Shown here: one piece after another, positions 1 through 5,632 of the stretch
Layout: every line of letters begins with the position of its first letter
Numbering within the stretch: the stretch's first letter is position 1
Assembly (NCBI GenBank): GCA_029262955.1
Contig: JAJCYL010000465.1
Location: 1-9,817, forward strand
Source of the DNA: Cytophagales bacterium
GTDB lineage: Bacteria > Bacteroidota > Bacteroidia > Cytophagales > Cyclobacteriaceae
Length of the DNA: 9,817 nt
Reading direction: 5' to 3'
Translations under genes and position numbers: made by a program
The notes under the pieces: generated by a model
Databases searched by the model: none
What the model was told of the DNA's origin: nothing
The model's input: only the letters and a program-made list of their open reading frames with translations

Positions 1-81
1 AGCTCATGCATTGCTACAAATGAGAAATAAAAGAGGAGGCCCAAAAGGGTCTGTCGTAGACGACCCTGTGTTAAGTGAATG
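1..81 (+). repeat. Leftmost A half-unit of the REP-like array (A0)
   Basis: This copy matches the A half-units at 845-929, 1005-1090 and 1166-1249, from AGCTCATGCATTGCTACAAA through the GGAGGCCC block to the hairpin at 46-67. The hairpin arms are AGGGTC and GACCCT. The outermost part of the stem seen in other copies is lost here because ACAGGG reads AAAGGG. Similarity stops at about position 81, after GTGTTAAGTGAA, where unique sequence leading into the transposase gene begins. Because the window starts exactly at a half-unit boundary, the array very likely continues to the left. Confidence 0.9.
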
Positions 82-160
82 TTTCTTAAAATGCATATAC
101 TTGTCAAGTAATTTACACAAAACGGTGTCCATAAAAACAAAACATTCATCAGAATACTCC

Positions 161-688
161 ATGTACTATTGCACGTTCACGTGCTTCAAATGGATTAACC
201 TTTTCGAAATCACACATACCTATGAAGAAGTCTACAAATGGTTTGCTTACTTAAAGGACAAGAAAAATATTGATGTAGTAGCATTTGTCATTATGCCAAA
301 TCATTGCCATCTCATACTTTATATGCCGAGCTCTGACTTTAATTTAAATACCATAATTAGCAATGGAAAGAGATTTATAGCCTATGAAATAATCAAACGA
401 CTCAAACTGGAAGATCATCATCGCATTCTCAAATTATTGAGCGCAAATGCTACAGAAGCTCAACAGAAAAAAGGTCAACTCCATCGGGTCTTTGAAGAAT
501 CCTTTGATGCAAAACCAATTTATTCAGATCATTTCATGCATCAAAAGATCAATTACATCCACCGCAATCCGGTAAGTGGAAAATGGAATTTAGAGAAGGA
601 TTTTGTTGATTACCCGCACAGCAGCGCATCTTTCTATGAAACTGGCAAAGCACTACATTATAATCTACGGCATTATGGAGATATTTAG
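161..688 (+). CDS. REP-associated / IS200-like tyrosine (Y1, HUH) transposase
   Basis: This is a single-strand DNA transposase of the Y1 family (PF01797), REP-associated (RAYT-like) subgroup. Such enzymes cut and rejoin one strand at hairpin-forming ends. The 175-residue protein starts with the first beta strand (YYCTFTCFKW), followed by the HUH motif MPNHCHLIL with metal-binding His48 and His50. It ends with KINYIHRNPVSGKWN, in which Tyr132 matches the position of the nucleophilic Tyr in E. coli TnpA-REP, and the typical YPHSSASFYE tail. Nothing appears truncated. The frame stays open upstream to position 11 (TTG) with an in-frame ATG at 20, but those codons lie in the repeat. I chose ATG 161 because homologs I recall begin a few residues before the YYxTFTC strand. 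No convincing ribosome binding site is visible. REP-like hairpins on both sides are its probable substrates; that is inferred from the family and context. Confidence 0.88.
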   Translation: MYYCTFTCFKWINLFEITHTYEEVYKWFAYLKDKKNIDVVAFVIMPNHCHLILYMPSSDFNLNTIISNGKRFIAYEIIKRLKLEDHHRILKLLSANATEAQQKKGQLHRVFEESFDAKPIYSDHFMHQKINYIHRNPVSGKWNLEKDFVDYPHSSASFYETGKALHYNLRHYGDI

Positions 689-984
689 ATTCACGCCAGG
701 TCTTCTTCGAAAGACACAAGAGGCCCAACAGGGTCTGTCGTAGACGACCCTGTGTTAAGTGAAAAAAAATACCTCATGCCTTCCTTCAAATGAGAAAATG
801 AAAGAAAGGCTTCAATTTCACACCAGGTCTTCTTCGAAAGACCCAGCTCATGCATTGCTATAAATGAGAAATAAAAGAGGAGGTCCAACAGGGTCTGTCG
901 AGACGACCCTGTGTTAAGTGAAAAAAAATACCTCATGACTTACCTCAAAATGAGAATATGAAAGAAAGGCTTCAATTTAACGCC

Positions 985-1004
985 GGGTCTTCTTCGAAAG
1001 ACCC
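985..1004 (+). repeat. B-type hairpin, representative copy
   Basis: GGGTCTTCTTCGAAAGACCC folds into a 7-bp stem (GGGTCTT/AAGACCC) with a 6-nt CTTCGA loop. Identical copies lie at 1146-1165 and 1304-1323. The copy ending at 843 begins AGGTCTT, so it loses the outer G-C pair. The copy at 700-715 keeps only GTCTT/AAGAC. Confidence 0.85.
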
Positions 1005-1047
1005 AGCTTATGCATTGCTACAAATGAGAAATAAAAGAGGAGGTCCA

Positions 1048-1073
1048 ACAGGGTCTGTCGTAGACGACCCTGT
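1048..1073 (+). repeat. A-type hairpin, representative copy
   Basis: The arms ACAGGGTC and GACCCTGT form an 8-bp stem. Inside it GTC and GAC can add three more pairs around a GTA loop, leaving one bulged T. The hairpin is preceded by GAGGAGG and then CCCAACA or TCCAACA. A short GGAG-like head before a hairpin recalls the conserved tetranucleotide of REP elements recognised by RAYT transposases; the link is inference. In the copy at 888-912 one base is lost from the loop and the stem is intact. In the copy at 1208-1233 one stem C is replaced by A at 1230. Confidence 0.82.
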
Positions 1074-1379
1074 GTCAAGTGAAAAAAAATACCTCATGCC
1101 TTACCTCAAAATGAGAAAATGAAAGAAAGGCTTCAATTTCACGCCGGGTCTTCTTCGAAAGACCCAGCTTATGCATTGCTACAATGAGAAATAAAAGAGG
1201 AGGCCCAACAGGGTCTGTCGTAGACGACCATGTGTTAAGTGAAAAAAATACTCATGCCTTCCTTCAAATGAGAAAAATGAATGAAAGGCTTCAATTTCAC
1301 GCCGGGTCTTCTTCGAAAGACCCAGCTCTAGCTTTTTGTTAACTGAAGATCCACTTTAGGTGAAAAAAGAGGAGGCCCA

Positions 1380-1405
1380 ACAGGGTCTGTCGTAGACGAC
1401 CCTGT
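1380..1405 (-). terminator. Possible terminator formed by the last A-type hairpin
   Basis: The stop codon of the minus-strand hydrolase-family gene is at 1418-1420. The final array hairpin (8-bp stem, GC-rich) begins 12 nt beyond it. Read on the minus strand, the stem is followed by GGGCCTCCTC and then TTTTTT. The T run is offset by about 12 nt from the stem, so this is not a canonical intrinsic terminator. It could still stop transcription or protect the mRNA 3' end, as REP hairpins do elsewhere. Confidence 0.3.
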
Positions 1406-1417
1406 GCGAATCAATCT

Positions 1418-2644
1418 CTAAACCTCAGAGAAAGGTGTTTTCCACTCTGTCTCAATTTGTTCCAACTCGGACCTCAAATATGACTTGTCGCTAAATTGCT
1501 CTATGGCTTCCTCACCTGAAGGTGGTGTAATTTCATTTTCCCTGCGAGACATGTAAAGAATTGGCCCATCCTCCTTCAGTTTAATGTATCCTAATAGGTG
1601 AAAGACTTCAACCGCCCAAAGGAAGGTCACATGCTGATCCACTTTGAAAGTAAGAGGATTAGTATTGATCTTTCTTACACCCACAAGCCAATGAAGCATA
1701 TTATGGCATCGGAATAGTCTAAACCGCCGTGAAAGCCGAATCCAAATTGAAGCAATGGGTTTAACGATATAAAACCCTTCTGAACCCTGCGCCTGGTAAA
1801 GTGGCATAAATATATTTCCATCAAATGGTGCTTTGACATTCTCTCCATCCAATGTGGCTAAATGTTCGTTCTTGCCAATAGCTTGGAAGTTCTTAAATCC
1901 GGGATTCATGACAAATTTTGATCCCTTCTTTATCTTATAGCTATAGGCAATTTCAAAAAACTCATGGTCCTGATCTACCGCTGCAAATTGATTCAGATTC
2001 TCAATGGCAGTTTCAGCTCCGGGAACAACCGAGGTGTCTAATTGACATTTGAACTTTAAAGACTTCCAAATCAAGCCAAGGTGATTACTCACAGTACTGT
2101 CGTCAACATTTCTGCCCCCCTGAAAAAGAATAGTGGGAAATCCCGATCTTGAGGTGGCTTCCACTAACATCCCTTTCAAATGTTCCAAAAGGCCTAACAT
2201 TATGGGTACCCCAACCATTTTGCCTAACTCTCTGTTTCTCAGCGTATCACTCAACATAATATAGGGTGTGCTTTCTGATGAAGTGGAGTGAAGGTCGAAA
2301 ACGTAAACATCCTTTTTTTGAGATGATAAAACCTCATCCAAAGTCTTAGCCATCTCATCACGTTCTGAACACTCTGTTATTTCGGAATTGCTATCCTCGG
2401 TAAGCCACAACCGGTTCAAATCTTTGTCCAGATACCTAACTCCTTCTTTCAAAGCCGGAAGATTTCCTGCAACACCCACAATAGATCCATTAATTGTAGG
2501 TTTGTGTACTTCTAATTGCTTAAATGTTTCCTGGAGTGCTTTGATTCCAGCGGTTTCATTTCCATGAATTCCGGCCGTAAAAACCAACATCGGTCCTTCA
2601 TTCTGACCTTTATACTGCCCAATAATTCTGTTTACCTTCATCAT
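1418..2644 (-). CDS. Succinylglutamate desuccinylase/aspartoacylase family protein, probable catalytic Glu-to-Gln
   Basis: This is a 408-residue cytoplasmic protein of the AstE/AspA zinc carboxypeptidase-like family (PF04952), whose members hydrolyse N-acyl amino acids. The zinc ligands are recognisable: GIHGNETAG gives His27 and Glu30, and FDLHSTS gives His119. The substrate-binding RYLDKDLNR (Arg70 to Arg78) is also present. Residues about 230-297 form the C-terminal beta domain, with KAPFDGNIFMPLYQAQG. The remaining tail of about 110 residues is not a domain I recognise. Where the family usually has a Glu in a FEaGQH-like motif, this protein reads ILFQGGRNVDD, with Gln175 (codon 2120-2122). 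It may therefore be weakly active or inactive, or use another base. The true substrate is unknown. It starts with two adjacent ATGs (2642-2644, 2639-2641); the first is taken. It is monocistronic, convergent with the repeat array and divergent from the DUF5916 gene. Confidence 0.85.
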   Translation of the reverse strand: MMKVNRIIGQYKGQNEGPMLVFTAGIHGNETAGIKALQETFKQLEVHKPTINGSIVGVAGNLPALKEGVRYLDKDLNRLWLTEDSNSEITECSERDEMAKTLDEVLSSQKKDVYVFDLHSTSSESTPYIMLSDTLRNRELGKMVGVPIMLGLLEHLKGMLVEATSRSGFPTILFQGGRNVDDSTVSNHLGLIWKSLKFKCQLDTSVVPGAETAIENLNQFAAVDQDHEFFEIAYSYKIKKGSKFVMNPGFKNFQAIGKNEHLATLDGENVKAPFDGNIFMPLYQAQGSEGFYIVKPIASIWIRLSRRFRLFRCHNMLHWLVGVRKINTNPLTFKVDQHVTFLWAVEVFHLLGYIKLKEDGPILYMSRRENEITPPSGEEAIEQFSDKSYLRSELEQIETEWKTPFSEV

Positions 2645-2645
2645 T

Positions 2646-2659
2646 CTTGAAATTTCAAG
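2646..2659. promoter_or_regulatory. 14-bp perfect palindrome in the leader of the AstE/AspA-family gene
   Basis: CTTGAAATTTCAAG is a perfect palindrome that begins two bases upstream of the minus-strand start codon and lies just downstream of the candidate promoter. The position suits an operator or a small leader hairpin. No regulator is encoded nearby, so this is a positional inference only. Confidence 0.25.
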
Positions 2660-2673
2660 GTGCGAAGGTATCG

Positions 2674-2703
2674 CAAATATTTCATTAACCGTTGACCATC
2701 AAA
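2674..2703 (-). promoter_or_regulatory. Candidate Bacteroidota-type promoter for the AstE/AspA-family gene
   Basis: Read on the minus strand, TTTG (2700-2703) is followed after 18 nt by AATATTTG (2674-2681). This approximates the Bacteroidota -33 TTTG and -7 TAnnTTTG elements; the first base of the -7 element is A rather than T. It would place transcription start about 20-25 nt before the ATG. Both boxes lie in copies of AAATATTTG. Confidence 0.4.
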
Positions 2704-2829
2704 TATTTAAGTGAATTATTTTCGTCATTTTGCCTGTGAATGAAGCCCATAACAGAATTCAAGCCAAATCTTAAAAAAAACAAAGGATTACCACTGATAT
2801 AATAGGGTAAGTAGTTTGATAGTCCAGTC

Positions 2830-2860
2830 TTTGATTTTGGATGACCACTAACGACTTTTG
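2830..2860 (+). promoter_or_regulatory. Weak candidate promoter for the DUF5916 gene
   Basis: TTTG at 2830-2833 is followed after 19 nt by GACTTTTG at 2853-2860. The TTTG half of the -7 box fits the Bacteroidota consensus but the TA does not. The predicted leader to the ATG at 2896 would be about 30 nt. The rest of 2704-2829 shows no gene and no other clear signal. Confidence 0.3.
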
Positions 2861-2895
2861 CAGTGTTAACAGAAGGTATTGGGGACCTCCTTCCA

Positions 2896-5145
2896 ATGAA
2901 ATTAATAATTGTATTTCTTCTTTTCGTATTAGTATATACTTCCTACGGTCAAAACGGTAATAGAAGTGCATTTGATGAGGTTCATCCCATCTTCACCACT
3001 GATAGGATCACGGCCGACGGCAATCTTGATGAGCCAATCTGGCAAGAAGCGGGAATGATCACTAATCTTTGGCAGCAATTTCCATTGGATTCAGTCAAAG
3101 CGGAAGGTCAGACAGAAATTAAGATGGCCTATGATGAGGATTTCTTATATGTGGCTGTTAGGTCGAATGCAGAAAACGATCAATTCATTGTCCCTTCTTT
3201 AAAGAGAGATTTTTCGTTTCAAGGTAATGACAACATTACCATTCTTTTTGATACCTATAATGACCAAACTAATGCTTTCGTCTTCGGGATGAACGCCTAC
3301 GGTGTACGCAGAGAAGCATTGGTATCGAATGGAGGCCGACAATCTGGAGATTTTCAGTCGTCCTGGGACAATAAATGGAATGGCAATGCTTCGCGACACG
3401 AAGATTATTGGATAGCTGAATTTGCCATTCCATTTAAGACTTTCCGATTTAATGAAGGAGCCACTGAATGGCGATTCAACATTTATCGTAACGATACGCA
3501 ATTCAATGAAAGGTCAACCTGGAAGCGTATTCCACAAAATCGCTTGATCATGGACTTGTCCTATATGGGCAAAGTAATCTGGCCGAAGCCATTGGGTAAG
3601 CCGGGAAGGAACATTTCTATTATTCCTTATGGAACCACCGGGATTGCAAGAGACTTTGAGAACCTCGAACAAAATAGTGCCGACTTTGATGCCGATGTCG
3701 GGTTTGACGCAAAATTGGCAGTTACCTCTGGATTGAATCTGGACCTAACAGTTAATCCGGATTTTTCCCAGGTTGAAGTTGACCAACAAGTTACTAACCT
3801 TGACCGGTTCGAAATATTTTTTCCGGAAAGAAGGCAATTCTTCCTGGAAAATGCGGATCTGTTCGGAAGCTTCGGACTGAGTAGGGTTAATCCATTTTTT
3901 TCAAGGAGGATTGGAGTTGCACGGGATACCACAACGGGTCAAAACTTTCAAAACCCCATTCATTATGGTGTGAGGTTAAGCGGCAAAGTGAATGACAGAC
4001 TAAGGATCGGGATGCTCAATATGCAAACCGCCAAAGAAAGTGACAACGGTCTGCCCTCTTTCAATTATACAGTTGCCGCGTTACAACAGCGGGTCTTTAA
4101 CCGCTCTAACATCTCTTTCATTTTTGCCAATAAACAGAGTATCAACCCCAGTGAAAGCGGTGGAGATTTTAATGATTACAACCGGGTAGCTGGATTAGAG
4201 TATAGACTTTTTACCAATAGTAACCGGTGGATCGGAAAGGCATTTTATCATCAATCTTTTTCTCCGGAAAATCTCGATCACAATTTCACCCAGGGAGCAC
4301 AATTGGAATATCAGAGACGGAAGTATCGTTTTGAATGGGCTCATGTCATGATCGGCAATGGATTCGAAGCGGAAGTTGGCTTTGTGCCTCGTAAGGACTA
4401 TTTGTTGCTAAGCCCGGAATTTCAAATATTCTTCTATCCCTCCTCCGGTATTATCAACCGCCACAGCTTCAACATGGATACCAGAATATTTTTTCAAATC
4501 GGAAAGGATGGGAACCAGTTCATTGATGATTGGGGTATTGGAGAGAGGCAATTCGAATTTACCTGGGACTTCCAGTTCACAAATAACACACAGGGGTCCA
4601 TCCAATCAACGGTGAATGAGATCACACTGCTCAATGATTTTGACCCAACCAGAGTCCAGGAAGACACAGTTTTCTTGCCAGCCGGTGAAACATATAACTT
4701 CACAGACTTGTCCTTGAACTATGAGTCTGATCAACGAAAAACTGTCTTCTTTAGCCTAGAACCGACTATTGGTCAATTTTATAACGGTTTCAGAACCGGA
4801 GTGGAAGGAGATGTTACCTATCGGTTTCAGCCCTACGGCAGCGTCACCTTCAATTTTAATTATAATCGCATCGACCTGGAAGCCCCGTTTAAAACAGCCG
4901 ATGTATGGTTACTCGGCCCTCGTATCGATGTCACTTTTAGTAAGAAACTCTTCTGGACAACCTTCTTCCAATACAATAACCAACTTGATAACCTCAACAT
5001 CAACGCCCGCTTCCAATGGCGCTTTGCTCCGGTCTCGGATTTCTTCCTGGTTTACACCGACAATTACCTGGTCGATACTTTCAGCAATTTTCAGAAACGG
5101 AATAGAGCAGTGGTAGCAAAGTTGACTTATTGGTTGAATATTTGA
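2896..5145 (+). CDS. Secreted CBM9-like / DUF5916 outer-membrane beta-barrel protein
   Basis: The 749-residue protein has a Sec signal peptide (MKLIIVFLLFVLVYTSYG, cleavage near Gly18/Gln19). A CBM9-like domain at about 30-230 carries ITADGNLDEPIWQEA and FLYVAVRSNA. A DUF5916 region (PF19313) then runs to the C-terminus. The strongest hallmark is at about 287-316: NPDFSQVEVDQQ, NLDRFEIFFPERR and QFFLENADLF. The rest alternates aromatic and polar strands, including YRFQPYGSVTFNFNYNR, and ends in an aromatic-rich strand (LTYWLNI), as expected of an outer-membrane barrel. This family is common in Bacteroidota and its substrate is unknown; polysaccharide or peptide binding at the surface is only suggested by the CBM9-like domain. 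The frame extends upstream to GTG 2863, but ATG 2896 directly opens the signal peptide and was chosen. It is a single-gene unit that ends before a repeat region. Confidence 0.9.
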   Translation: MKLIIVFLLFVLVYTSYGQNGNRSAFDEVHPIFTTDRITADGNLDEPIWQEAGMITNLWQQFPLDSVKAEGQTEIKMAYDEDFLYVAVRSNAENDQFIVPSLKRDFSFQGNDNITILFDTYNDQTNAFVFGMNAYGVRREALVSNGGRQSGDFQSSWDNKWNGNASRHEDYWIAEFAIPFKTFRFNEGATEWRFNIYRNDTQFNERSTWKRIPQNRLIMDLSYMGKVIWPKPLGKPGRNISIIPYGTTGIARDFENLEQNSADFDADVGFDAKLAVTSGLNLDLTVNPDFSQVEVDQQVTNLDRFEIFFPERRQFFLENADLFGSFGLSRVNPFFSRRIGVARDTTTGQNFQNPIHYGVRLSGKVNDRLRIGMLNMQTAKESDNGLPSFNYTVAALQQRVFNRSNISFIFANKQSINPSESGGDFNDYNRVAGLEYRLFTNSNRWIGKAFYHQSFSPENLDHNFTQGAQLEYQRRKYRFEWAHVMIGNGFEAEVGFVPRKDYLLLSPEFQIFFYPSSGIINRHSFNMDTRIFFQIGKDGNQFIDDWGIGERQFEFTWDFQFTNNTQGSIQSTVNEITLLNDFDPTRVQEDTVFLPAGETYNFTDLSLNYESDQRKTVFFSLEPTIGQFYNGFRTGVEGDVTYRFQPYGSVTFNFNYNRIDLEAPFKTADVWLLGPRIDVTFSKKLFWTTFFQYNNQLDNLNINARFQWRFAPVSDFFLVYTDNYLVDTFSNFQKRNRAVVAKLTYWLNI

Positions 5146-5176
5146 TGTCACCGGTTCTCCTTCTTGGTACCTATGC

Positions 5177-5276
5177 TTCGACAAGCTCAGCATGACATTT
5201 CGACAAGCTCAGCATGACATTTTGAGTAATAATGATTGCATACATTTTGCAGTATTGTCATTCTGAGCCCGTCGAA
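5177..5276. repeat. Bacteroidota palindromic repeat: tandem pair plus inverted copy
   Basis: A 22-bp sequence beginning TTCGACAAGCTCAGCATGAC occurs twice with no gap (5177-5198 and 5199-5220). A diverged inverted copy, TGTCATTCTGAGCCCGTCGA, starts at 5256. The second and third copies can pair over about 17 of 21 positions around a loop of about 36 nt. I recall this sequence as a very frequent intergenic repeat in Bacteroidota genomes; that is from memory. It follows the DUF5916 stop codon and may also act as a transcription-ending or mRNA-stabilising hairpin. No T tract follows it. Confidence 0.8.
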
Positions 5277-5348
5277 AAAAGTTGCTAAAAACTGCCTGTA
5301 TGTTCTATAATGGTTGATTTTGTTCATTCTATTTAACATAATCACCAA

Positions 5349-5493
5349 TTATATAACAAACGATTAAAAGCAGCCCACAAGCATTGTTATATAATGTTAT
5401 TATGTTAACCAGCGAAGCTGGACATTTTGCGAGATCGTATCCATTGGCCGGGCTAAGATTAACGTGGCCCTTTTGTTATATAATATAACAAAC
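5349..5493. repeat. Segment bounded by TTATATAACAA inverted/direct repeats
   Basis: TTATATAACAA (5349-5359) is mirrored exactly by TTGTTATATAA (5384-5394), giving an 11-bp stem with a 24-nt loop. A further copy forms the near-perfect palindrome TTGTTATATAATATAACAA (5473-5491). ATATAACAAAC also recurs in direct orientation at 5351-5361 and 5483-5493, 132 bp apart. Between them lies a small hairpin CCAGCGAAGCTGG (5409-5421). It could be a short non-autonomous mobile element or a cassette-type recombination site; no transposase or integrase gene is nearby. Confidence 0.55.
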
Positions 5494-5632
5494 AGTACTA
5501 ATAGTAGGCTACAACTCTTATAAACAGACACTCAATAAACAGTATGAGTTTTCAGTTGTTGGCAAAAGTGCCTTATCTTAATTGATTGTTCTGATTTTGT
5601 TGGAGAATTCTCTTAATCTATCGGCAACTTAC

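Larger units (their letters stand above)
689..1406 (+). repeat. REP-like tandem array, period about 160 bp
   Basis: Near-identical units repeat head to tail. The GGGTCTGTCG core occurs at 731, 891, 1051, 1211 and 1383, giving spacings of 160, 160, 160 and 172. Units alternate between an A half (845-929, 1005-1090, 1166-1249, diverged 1324-1406) and a B half (771-844, 930-1004, 1091-1165, 1250-1323). The first half-units after the transposase are rearranged: 689-716 is a B remnant and 717-770 is an A half lacking about 35 bp of its left part. A halves carry an ACAGGGTC/GACCCTGT hairpin (728-753, 888-912, 1048-1073, 1208-1233, 1380-1405). B halves carry GGGTCTTCTTCGAAAGACCC (826-843 minus its outer pair, 985-1004, 1146-1165, 1304-1323). 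There is no CRISPR-like spacer diversity. The array is most simply read as amplified non-autonomous units of the adjacent transposase. Confidence 0.9.
5146..5632. other. Intergenic region holding two repeat structures
   Basis: No credible coding sequence is visible here. The left part (5177-5276) is a palindromic repeat cluster and the middle (5349-5493) is a segment bounded by TTATATAACAA-type repeats. The last 140 bp lead into the lipoprotein operon. A weak promoter-like pair, TTG then 17 nt then TAATTGAT ending near 5585, is present but matches the Bacteroidota -7 consensus poorly. GGCAAAAGTGCC near 5560 can form only a tiny 4-bp hairpin. Confidence 0.7.

Noticed and set aside
691..936. 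An 81-codon minus-strand open frame with an internally repeated peptide (MRYFFSLNTGSS)
   Set aside because: It lies wholly in the tandem repeat and its repeated peptide simply mirrors the DNA repeat. The usual 160-bp period is not a multiple of three; the frame stays open only because one copy has lost a loop base. It is not a gene.
853..1100. Short plus-strand open frames starting ATGAGAAATAAAAGAGG in each A half-unit
   Set aside because: They code for about 20-30 residues, are broken by a loop deletion in the copy at 888-912, and their conservation is explained by the hairpin DNA. No ribosome binding site precedes them.
689..1406. CRISPR array
   Set aside because: Intervals between hairpins are themselves conserved between units, so there are no unique spacers. 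The period is too long and no cas genes are present.
2771..2971. A 66-codon minus-strand frame across the start of the DUF5916 gene
   Set aside because: It overlaps the promoter and signal peptide of a well-supported gene and resembles no known protein.
3199..3932. Minus-strand frames of 100 and 101 codons inside the DUF5916 gene
   Set aside because: They are antisense shadows of a confidently coding plus strand and have no recognisable domain.
4769..5193. An alternative plus-strand frame (4769-5116) and minus-strand frame (4909-5193) at the end of the DUF5916 gene
   Set aside because: Both overlap the C-terminal barrel coding sequence in other frames, and the minus-strand one starts inside the intergenic palindromic repeat.
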